Positions 7,229-12,409 of a DNA stretch of 12,409 nt are shown here, one piece after another. The DNA comes from CAVURW01 sp963743595 (GTDB lineage Bacteria > Verrucomicrobiota > Verrucomicrobiia > Methylacidiphilales > UBA1321), in NCBI GenBank assembly GCA_963743595.1, contig CAVURW010000203.1, positions 1 through 12,409 of the forward strand, given 5' to 3'. Every line of letters begins with the position of its first letter. Position 1 is the first letter of the stretch. The notes beneath the pieces are model-generated. The model did not search any database, was not told the origin of the DNA, and was given only the letters and a program-made list of their open reading frames with translations. The translations under genes were made by a program, and so were the position numbers.

Positions 7229-7790
7229 TTAGACGACGAGGGATTGCGCCAGGTCGAGGCAGCGCGAACCCTTCATGCGAACATTATCGTAGGAGAGATT
7301 GATTTCCTCGGCAATAAAACCGTAATCGAGGCCGAGCACATAATATTTCCACAGCAGGTTGTGACATTCCCGCTTACTGGCGGTTAGTAATTTCATCGCA
7401 TAGTCGAGGTCAAGCCGGTCGGCGGCGGACATCGGCGCGGCTTGTGCGGACTCGTCGACCAATTGGCAGAGTTCTTGGCGACATTAAGTCTGCCCGGTCG
7501 GCGGCCTTGTCGCGGAAGAAGGATCATTCAGTTTGTTCCGCGCGATGCGGTAACACCAGTCCCAAAATTCCTTGTTGGTGCTGCCGTAAAATTTACCCAT
7601 GCCGGAGGCAATGGCCTTGAGCACTTCTTGTAACGCATCTTCGGCTTCCTGGTGCGCTATCAAACCCGAAGACAAAAAAGCGCAAGGTTGGTCCAATCCG
7701 GCGAAAGATTTCGTCGGCGAGTTTTAATCGTTGGTCAAGCTTTTCGGTGAAACGGTAGTAAGAAGACTCTTGTCCTTCAATAGAGTTCAC
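7229..7790 (-). pseudogene. ECF-type RNA polymerase sigma factor, disrupted by three frameshifts
   Basis: The gene starts with GTG at 7790 in a GTGA overlap with the upstream gene's stop. Joining frames gives a full-length ECF sigma of about 185 aa. MNSIEGQ...RIGPTLRF is followed by region 2 (LSSGLIAHQEAEDALQEVLK, FWDWCYRIARNKLND), a linker (FFRDKAADRADLM) and region 4. Region 4 reads LTASKRECHNLLWKYYV, then GFIAEEINLSYDNVRMK and GSRCLDLAQSL, containing the recognition helix that reads the -35. Frame changes are needed at the six-T run (7674-7679 on plus), near 7521, and near 7463-7470; without them translation meets stops, including a TAA at 7484-7486. The toggling pattern suggests single-base indels. 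Domains are otherwise well conserved, so decay is recent or the indels are sequencing errors. Confidence 0.75.
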
Positions 7791-8257
7791 TCACCGTCTG
7801 GTGAGGTGGCTTTCTTATCATGCTTTTGAAGCTCCAGATACATCTGAATTAGTTGTTCGTCAGCTTTCGCACAATGAATGATTGTTCGAATCAGTTTACT
7901 ATCGTCGACTTTGATGCCATGGTTGGCTACGAAAATTCTCAATCGATTCAGACAGTCCTTATCACCTGAAAACGACCGGTAACGAACTACTGACGCTGTT
8001 GGAGTTCCAGTTGGAATCGGGACCGAAGGTGAAGCTTTCTCTTGGAGCTTAGAAGGCTCGGACGTCGAATCGTTCTCCCTTGAATCTGGACTGCCCGTTA
8101 GAATAGGTCTCCAAACTTCAAGCGTCCTCATAAGGATGATGTAGTCCTGTTCTTCCATCCGGGGAATACGAAGTGTGCCACCTTTCAATGGTAGATCCAA
8201 GTAGGGTGGATTGACAACGGGCGGCACAGAAGCACTAAGGATGTAGGAGTGGTTCAT
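7787..8257 (-). CDS. Hypothetical protein, 155 aa, first gene of the sigma-factor operon
   Basis: The ATG at 8257 (MNHSYILSASV) is chosen because the longer frame, to 8410, would overlap the divergent regulator gene. Three parts can be seen. An N-terminal region has KGGTLRIPRMEEQDYIILM and TLEVWRPIL (about 25-55). A low-complexity Ser/Pro/Thr linker spans about 56-92. The helical C-terminal segment is CLNRLRIFVANHGIKVDDSK followed by LIRTIIHCAKADEQLIQMYL (about 102-141), then a Lys-rich tail. No signal peptide or membrane span. I do not recognise the family. Its stop overlaps the sigma gene's start (GTGA), a typical coupled pair, so it may regulate or accompany the sigma factor. Only 27 bp separate it from the divergent regulator, so promoters must overlap coding sequence. 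Confidence 0.6.
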   Translation of the reverse strand: MNHSYILSASVPPVVNPPYLDLPLKGGTLRIPRMEEQDYIILMRTLEVWRPILTGSPDSRENDSTSEPSKLQEKASPSVPIPTGTPTASVVRYRSFSGDKDCLNRLRIFVANHGIKVDDSKLIRTIIHCAKADEQLIQMYLELQKHDKKATSPDGE

Positions 8258-8284
8258 TCTGGTCAAGACTAAGAATGTACTGGT

Positions 8285-8548
8285 GTGGCAAGTATTCCCG
8301 GTGAGGCGGAGGAGTTTCTCCGAAATAGGCTTAGAGTACTCAGGCAGAAGGCGGGACTGACCCAGGAGGCCTTCGCTGCTCATGCTCAATTTTCCTACAA
8401 ATACTATCAAGGCATTGAGCGCGGGCAGTGGACGAATCTCCGACTAAAGACCATCGAAAAGCTCGCCGATGGTTATGGAATCACTATCTCGGATCTTTTC
8501 TCAGTGACCGTTCCTGAGCCGCAGATTCATTCGGCAAGGAAGTCGTGA
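8285..8548 (+). CDS. XRE-family helix-turn-helix transcriptional regulator (87 aa)
   Basis: GTG at 8285 is the first start after an in-frame TAA at 8270-8272. Residues about 13-72 form a Cro/C1-type HTH_3 domain. LRNRLRVLRQKAGLTQEAFA holds helices 1-2, AQFSYKYYQGIERGQW the recognition helix and wing, and TIEKLADGYGITISDLF helices 4-5. It is a single-domain repressor with a short tail and would bind an operator as a dimer. It diverges from the 155-aa gene and likely controls that operon and itself. Its stop overlaps the next gene (GTGA). The YKYYQGIERG variant replaces the more usual x-x-x-IS-x-IERG. Confidence 0.86.
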   Translation: MASIPGEAEEFLRNRLRVLRQKAGLTQEAFAAHAQFSYKYYQGIERGQWTNLRLKTIEKLADGYGITISDLFSVTVPEPQIHSARKS

Positions 8549-8712
8549 CAAAGTACGACGCCGCTGAGCCACATAGCTTATGGTACGGACCGCTACCGTG
8601 GCAGCCGATGCCACAAGTGCCACTGATGCTCGTGGTTGCGCTTTTAGCTTTTAGCTTGTTCTACACTTCTCGAATTTCATCCAGATTATTGGCGACCGAT
8701 TTAATCCTCTGA
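8545..8712 (+). CDS. Small single-pass membrane protein (55 aa)
   Basis: The gene starts with GTG overlapping the regulator's TGA (GTGA at 8545-8548) and ends with TGA at 8710-8712. Translation begins MTKYDAAEPHSLWYGPLPWQ and contains a hydrophobic stretch PLMLVVALLAFSLFY (26-40), long enough for one membrane span. The basic tail TSRISSRLLA suggests an N-out/C-in topology. The frame fills the space between the regulator and the convergent gene ending at 8714 with no slack, and start overlap implies co-translation, which argues that it is real. Function unknown. A toxin-like small peptide or a membrane sensor paired with the regulator are possible but unproven. Confidence 0.55.
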   Translation: MTKYDAAEPHSLWYGPLPWQPMPQVPLMLVVALLAFSLFYTSRISSRLLATDLIL

Positions 8713-8713
8713 A

Positions 8714-10459
8714 TTAAACCGGAATGTCTAATAGTTTAAGCGCGTGCAGTATTGTTGCTCGGTAGGGGGTTTTCTTGTCGTCGCCTAACGGTTGATGTCG
8801 AAATGCTTTTGCTCGCCCCAAGCCGTCCAATACTTTTTCGAGTAAATTCATCGTCCCACGGCATTCGCGGATACTACAAAAAAGCGTTGATCTTAACTCG
8901 GCAATAGAGTTTTCGTCATTCAGCACAAAAGCGAAACCCTTAATATTTTCCTCATAATTAAGTCCTCCATCTCTTCTTTTTCTAGAACGACGTTGAATTT
9001 CGATAAAATGAATATAGCGACCGTGTACACCCATTCGGGCGCAGAGTACGCCCCTGGTTACTTTTTGCAGTGTGTCATAATAGAGCCAGTGAGGCTTCAC
9101 ATCCTCGGGCTGCTCCTGCTCGGCGAAGGGTCTAAGTCTAATCAATTGGCATTCTTCAGCCGACGAATAGCCAAGACCATCAAACCACTCGACGACATTA
9201 ACACTTTCAGGAAACTCCTTTTGTAGCGATAGCATCGCCTGCCACATCGCTTTAACGATTCCGCAGGTGGCAATCGGTGTTTGCGCAATTGATACGTGCC
9301 CCACACCCTTGCCAGTACCATGGTGTTCACCTGTTGAATAACTGTTAACATTCGGCAAATACGTTGTGCAGGTGCCTGACTTACCCCGCTCGTGCCATGA
9401 TTCGAACGTGGCTCGACGTTTGCCAATAATCTCTGCGCCGGCATCCACGATTAAGGAGCTGCCTGTGCCGCGATCTGGTTCTTTATGACTCTCTAGCTCG
9501 ATAATATTTGTATTGCGTGTCCGTATCGGGCTTCGGCCCACAGAGTCCGTCGGTTTTTCTCCAGACTGGGCTTGTATCTGAACAGCCGTTTCTTTTTCGT
9601 TCCTAATCACAATTCCGTCGTCCGGCTCAGTTCTACCTGTAACCCTTAGTCCAAGAAACGTCTTTCCGTTGTCGATCCATTTGCCCTGGACTCGAAGTTT
9701 TGCAGGCCCTTCAAACCATGGTGCGGCACGTATGAACCCCGACCCAAACTCGAAGTCTGCCTCAAGCCGTGCATAAATTTCCTTCGCAGCCCTCTGAGTG
9801 AACTTGTCGTAAAATAAATGAGCCATGAACACCTTGTCATCATCCCGAATGAGTTTACGAAGTTTAACAGCCCACTCGCCCTCCGCCTTCGGCTGCTCAA
9901 GAGGTGCAAACAATTTCTCTTTTGCGACTTCCCACGAATATAATGTCAAAACCCTCAGGACTTCGTGCGAGACAGCGTAACATCGCATAAAGAACTCTGC
10001 GGACGGGACGATTAGCTTTTTCCCATCACCCACTTGAAACTCTAATAGCCATGTTTTATCTGACGGAAACATCAGTGAATAGTCACAGCTAGGGATTAAA
10101 GCCGAATTAGTCCTACAAGAGGTAAACCGCCAACCACAAGTATTATAATCTACGTCAAACACCTCGCTTCGTCTGAGAACATCGCCTACACATTCGCCGC
10201 TCTCCAAAACGGTGCCAATCCGAACAAGTGCGAGATGCGATAGATCTGCCTCGATTACCCTCCAATCCCCTAAGCTCCAGGTAGTACTTCCTGAACTTAG
10301 TCTGCCATTCAGACAACGGCAAATAACCAATATTAAGGGAATTGACTCTGCATCAACGTTCCTTTTAATTGGCCCATACCACCAAACGACCAGCCTTTGC
10401 TTGTCCTTCATTTTAGGAAAGACAAGGATGCCTTTTTTAAATTCTGTCACCTCAACCAT
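8714..10459 (-). CDS. Putative TnsE-like protein (581 aa), first gene inside the comM junction
   Basis: It starts at ATG 10459. There is no signal peptide or membrane span. The order of recognisable stretches resembles Tn7 TnsE. KKLIVPSAEFFMRCYAVSHEVLR (147-169) parallels TnsE's IPQLELARSLFLINSYFCRS. WFEGPAKLRVQGKW (248-261) parallels its GWKLHVKGR. A charged, low-complexity linker (about 285-385) follows. The C-terminal domain (about 402-581) has GRYIHFIEIQRRSRKRRDGG and LNYEENIKGFAFVL, comparable with TnsE's EFVLLEVD region. TnsE directs Tn7 to replicating DNA and conjugative plasmids by binding 3'-recessed ends and the sliding clamp. The similarity is from memory and remote; an unrelated defence protein with an endonuclease-like fold is the main alternative. 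No tnsABCD genes lie in the window. Confidence 0.45.
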   Translation of the reverse strand: MVEVTEFKKGILVFPKMKDKQRLVVWWYGPIKRNVDAESIPLILVICRCLNGRLSSGSTTWSLGDWRVIEADLSHLALVRIGTVLESGECVGDVLRRSEVFDVDYNTCGWRFTSCRTNSALIPSCDYSLMFPSDKTWLLEFQVGDGKKLIVPSAEFFMRCYAVSHEVLRVLTLYSWEVAKEKLFAPLEQPKAEGEWAVKLRKLIRDDDKVFMAHLFYDKFTQRAAKEIYARLEADFEFGSGFIRAAPWFEGPAKLRVQGKWIDNGKTFLGLRVTGRTEPDDGIVIRNEKETAVQIQAQSGEKPTDSVGRSPIRTRNTNIIELESHKEPDRGTGSSLIVDAGAEIIGKRRATFESWHERGKSGTCTTYLPNVNSYSTGEHHGTGKGVGHVSIAQTPIATCGIVKAMWQAMLSLQKEFPESVNVVEWFDGLGYSSAEECQLIRLRPFAEQEQPEDVKPHWLYYDTLQKVTRGVLCARMGVHGRYIHFIEIQRRSRKRRDGGLNYEENIKGFAFVLNDENSIAELRSTLFCSIRECRGTMNLLEKVLDGLGRAKAFRHQPLGDDKKTPYRATILHALKLLDIPV

Positions 10460-10556
10460 GAATGCTCTTAGTGGCTTTCGCAGGCAATTTTTCCACCCAT
10501 AACTCGCTTTGACAACATTCGAGAATCAATTACAGCACACACGCATATTGGGGTAT

Positions 10557-11510
10557 CTAAACCTCATTCGACCACAGCTTAGAGCTTACCAAACTGCAAC
10601 CGAATTCGCATCTATTTCTATTTTTTCGCATCTTTTTCCAGAAGTGACATGTGCCGCCGATGAGTCCGACATCGGAAATCGTGTGATGCGGCGAGCGAAA
10701 TGGACGGTGCACCACCAACGCTTGCTCCGGCTGCAGAAGCCCCGCCACGCTATGGATTTTAGTGGTCTCGAGCGCTTCGTCGAGCGAGAGCGGCGGGCAG
10801 ATACCGGGGATTCGCTTGGCGATCATCGATTTCCCGCTGCCCGGCGGCCCAATCATGAGAATATTATGGCCCCCCGAAACGGCGACTTCGATCGCCCGCT
10901 TCACATGCTCTTGGCCCTTCACATCGGAGAAATCGAAATCGATTTGTTCGGGATCGCCCAACCGTTCATTCGGATCGACACGAATTGGTTCGATCTCGAT
11001 CTTGCCCGCCAGAAAATCGGCGGCTTGGCGAAGGTTCTTGATCGGGTAGACATCCAGTCCCGCCACCACGGCCGCTTCCGCAGCACTCACCGAAGGCAGC
11101 AACAGCCCCTTCTTCTTATGCTTGCGCGCCGAGAGAGCGATGGAGAGCGCTCCACGCACCGGGCGGACATCGCCATTGAGTGCCAACTCGCCTACCACCC
11201 AGTAATCCTCCATTTTCGGCGCGGAAAGCTGCTCTGCCGCCGCGAGAATTCCCAGAGCGATGGGCAGGTCAAAACTCGGCCCCTCTTTCTTCACATCCGC
11301 CGGTGCCAGATTGATCGTCGTCCGACCGTACGGATGGCGAAACCCGCTATTTTCAATCGCCGTCTTCACGCGATCACGACTCTCTTTTACCGCCGTATCC
11401 GGCAAACCCACGACCACCACCACCGGCGAACCGAACGTGCAGTTGGCCTCCACCTCCACGGCAAACGCGTCCACACCCCACACCGCAGCAGAAAAAACTC
11501 GAGCCAACAT
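10557..11510 (-). pseudogene. comM: comM/yifB (Mg-chelatase-like AAA+ ATPase), 3' truncated at an insertion junction
   Basis: Intact ComM is about 510 aa, a hexameric AAA+ helicase that drives branch migration during natural transformation. Here only residues 1-287 are ComM. MLARVFSAAVWGVDAFAVEV opens the ChlI-like domain (about 20-140), followed by Walker A GPPGSGKS (221-228) and VVHRPFRSPHHTISDVGLIGG (266-286). The sequence then switches to CHFWKKMRKNRNR..., encoded by the transposon-like end, and stops at 10557-10559. ComM-derived DNA is therefore 10650-11510. Walker B, sensors and the C-terminal domain are missing, so the product should be inactive. ATG 11510 fits the family start. Confidence 0.88.
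10603..10649 (-). mobile_element. Transposon-like end (TGT terminus with two repeats 20 bp apart)
   Basis: Reading leftward on the minus strand from the comM break, the sequence begins TGTCACTTC. It then shows two near-direct 18-bp repeats, TGGAAAAAGATGCGAAAA (10640-10623) and TAGAAATAGATGCGAATT (10620-10603). They are identical at 14 of 18 positions, share AGATGCGAA and are spaced 20 bp. A TGT/ACA tip with tandem roughly 20-bp transposase sites is the architecture of Tn7-like ends bound by TnsB-type transposases. The match of the tip with the point where comM homology stops is what makes this persuasive. The other end is not in the window. Confidence 0.5.
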
Positions 11511-11563
11511 TGCCCAGGCAGAGAACCAAGTTTTAGAGGGAGTGACGAGGAGAAAACGGAGGT

Positions 11564-11576
11564 CGCCTTGAAGGCG
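11564..11576. promoter_or_regulatory. Palindrome and short direct repeats between comM and the nucleotidyltransferase gene
   Basis: CGCCTT-G-AAGGCG is a perfect palindrome with 6-bp arms in the 127-bp divergent gap. It is flanked by two direct copies of CGGAGGTC (11557-11564 and 11575-11582). The one-base centre suggests a protein-binding site rather than a terminator. It could serve the nucleotidyltransferase operon. Function is inferred only from position. Confidence 0.3.
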
Positions 11577-11637
11577 GAGGTCTTGTTTTAAAAAAGGAGG
11601 TTAAGTGTTGCCCTAGGCCGATGTATAAGGAGTAGCC

Positions 11638-12168
11638 ATGGAAGCACGGAGCGTTGAAGCCATACTGAGGGTGTTGAATGAGGCGGGTGTCCGCTATGTT
11701 ATCGTCGGAGGATTCGCGGTGAACGCGCATGGATACGTTCGGTTTACCAGCGACATCGACATCGTTATCTCGCTCCAAGCCAACAATATTTTGAGTGGGC
11801 TGAAGGCGCTATTTTCGATCAGCTTTCGCCCCGCCATACCGATTTCGCCGGAAGATTTTGCGAATCCCGAAATTCGAGAGATTTGGCGAGTCGAAAAGGA
11901 AATGAAAGTCCTGCGGCTCTGGAGCGATGTCCACCAACGCACACCGATCGATATTTTTGTTTTCGAGCCCTTCGACTTCGAGTCTGAGTACCAGAAGATC
12001 AAGGTTTTAGAACTTAGTCCCGGCATTAAGGCCCCTATTGTGGGTCTTGAAACGCTATTGGCGATGAAACGGGCGGTCGGACGTCCTCTCGATCTGGTCG
12101 ATGTGGCAGCGCTTGAAGATTTAACCCGACTCGAGCACACTTCATCCGATGATCAAGCCTTTGACTAA
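11638..12168 (+). CDS. Nucleotidyltransferase-fold protein (DUF6036/AbiEii-like), probable toxin-antitoxin component
   Basis: The protein is 176 aa, starting at ATG 11638 with a good ribosome site, AAGGAG at 11627-11632. The minimal nucleotidyltransferase pattern is clear: YVIVGGFAVNAHGY with GG at 24-25, FTSDIDIVI with D39 and D41, and the third acidic residue in IDIFVF (D105). It ends with the helical motif GLETLLAMKRAVGRPLDLVD (136-155), which matches the K...R..D..D end motif of AbiEii/DUF6036 proteins. Such proteins use ATP or GTP to modify RNA or a partner protein and are common in toxin-antitoxin pairs. It overlaps a 70-aa gene by 20 bp. It is distinct from the AbiEii at 929-1849, being much shorter. 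Confidence 0.75.
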   Translation: MEARSVEAILRVLNEAGVRYVIVGGFAVNAHGYVRFTSDIDIVISLQANNILSGLKALFSISFRPAIPISPEDFANPEIREIWRVEKEMKVLRLWSDVHQRTPIDIFVFEPFDFESEYQKIKVLELSPGIKAPIVGLETLLAMKRAVGRPLDLVDVAALEDLTRLEHTSSDDQAFD

Positions 12169-12361
12169 GGAGGAACTGTATGCACACCCTGGGTGGAAGA
12201 GTTGCACGTTCGAGGGGGCGAGGGAGGATGTTCTGTTACGGGGTTCGAAGTGGTCTCTACGAGAAAAAGTGGAGTGGTTGGAAGGGGCTGAAACTTTAAC
12301 GCTTCGGTTGAGAGCTGCACGGCTCGCTGGAAGGAAGAAGAACTCTGGCAAGCCGGACTAG
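12149..12361 (+). CDS. Small hypothetical protein (70 aa), likely partner of the nucleotidyltransferase
   Basis: It starts at ATG 12149, 20 bp inside the preceding gene, so coupled to it; no ribosome site precedes this ATG. The protein is charged and probably helical. MIKPLTKEELYAHPGW is followed by WSLREKVEWLEGAETLTLRL (about 35-54) and a basic tail, RAARLAGRKKNSGKPD. The W-x-x-x-x-K-x-x-W-L-E-x-A pattern is, as far as I recall, seen in short proteins encoded beside nucleotidyltransferases, but I cannot name a family. It may be the antitoxin or a specificity factor. The remaining 48 bases of the window after it show nothing recognisable. Confidence 0.55.
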   Translation: MIKPLTKEELYAHPGWKSCTFEGAREDVLLRGSKWSLREKVEWLEGAETLTLRLRAARLAGRKKNSGKPD

Positions 12362-12409
12362 TGTGGATCGACTGAAACATTGAAAAAATTAGTCACCCAT
12401 GCCCTTGGT

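Noticed and set aside
7668..7685. Programmed frameshift at the six-T run of the sigma gene
   Set aside because: The required shift is +1, not -1 (the -1 frame stops at once), and two further frame changes are needed downstream. Accumulated indels explain this better.
8258..8410. Longer start for the 155-aa gene at 8410
   Set aside because: The added part is antisense to the HTH domain of the XRE gene, which has strong family evidence.
10509..11591. 360-aa plus-strand ORF across comM
   Set aside because: It is the antisense shadow of comM, with an Arg/His-rich composition typical of reverse-strand frames.
11595..11613. AGGAGG upstream of GTG at 11605
   Set aside because: The frame is only three codons (stop TAG at 11614), so it is not a gene.
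12167..12296. Strong ribosome-site-like AAGGAGG followed by ATG at 12180, giving a 38-codon ORF
   Set aside because: The product is Gly/Arg-rich with no protein-like pattern, whereas the overlapping 70-aa frame has a regular amphipathic pattern.
1..12409. tRNA genes, rRNA, CRISPR arrays and a full insertion sequence with transposase
   Set aside because: None could be seen on either strand.

Overview
The window is an accessory region of a bacterial chromosome, dense with defence and toxin-antitoxin genes, that abuts a truncated housekeeping gene. The host cannot be named from the sequence. The split ECF sigma factor, the ComM sequence and the run of plasmid- or island-type genes would fit a Planctomycetota-like Gram-negative bacterium, but this is a weak inference. 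Base composition changes along the window. About 2.94-6.9 kb (Gabija) is visibly richer in A+T than the AbiE genes on its left or comM on its right, as expected for modules acquired separately.

Layout. Positions 1-668 (+): the C-terminal catalytic part of a tyrosine recombinase, overlapped by a small winged-helix-like gene. Positions 929-2630 (-): a two-gene AbiE type IV toxin-antitoxin operon (abiEi then abiEii) with palindromes in its promoter region. Positions 2735-2875: a folded, MITE-like non-coding element. Positions 2938-6874 (-): a complete two-gene Gabija-type system, gajA (OLD-family ATPase/TOPRIM nuclease) followed by gajB (UvrD-like helicase). It is bracketed by two near-identical 21-bp segments at 2890-2910 and 7021-7041. 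Positions 7021-8257 (-): a translationally coupled trio of an unknown 155-aa protein, an ECF sigma factor gene broken by three frameshifts, and a 67-aa protein. Positions 8285-8712 (+): a divergent XRE-type regulator and an overlapping 55-aa single-pass membrane protein. Positions 8714-10459 (-): a 581-aa protein that I read tentatively as TnsE-like. Positions 10603-10649: a transposon-like end, TGT-ended with two near-direct repeats 20 bp apart. Positions 10650-11510 (-): the N-terminal 287 codons of comM/yifB, cut off at that end. Positions 11638-12361 (+): a nucleotidyltransferase-fold gene overlapping a 70-aa partner gene.

Reading. comM is a known insertion target of Tn7-related elements (the AbaR/Tn6022 islands of Acinetobacter). 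Here comM stops abruptly in its conserved VGLIGG segment, exactly where a TGT...-type end with internal repeats begins, and a TnsE-like gene is the first gene inside. The simplest interpretation is that most of the window left of 10649 is cargo, or a later accretion, of a Tn7-like element integrated in comM. That cargo carries AbiE, Gabija and an incompletely understood XRE/sigma/membrane-protein module. The other end of the element and the remainder of comM are not in the window, so this remains an inference.
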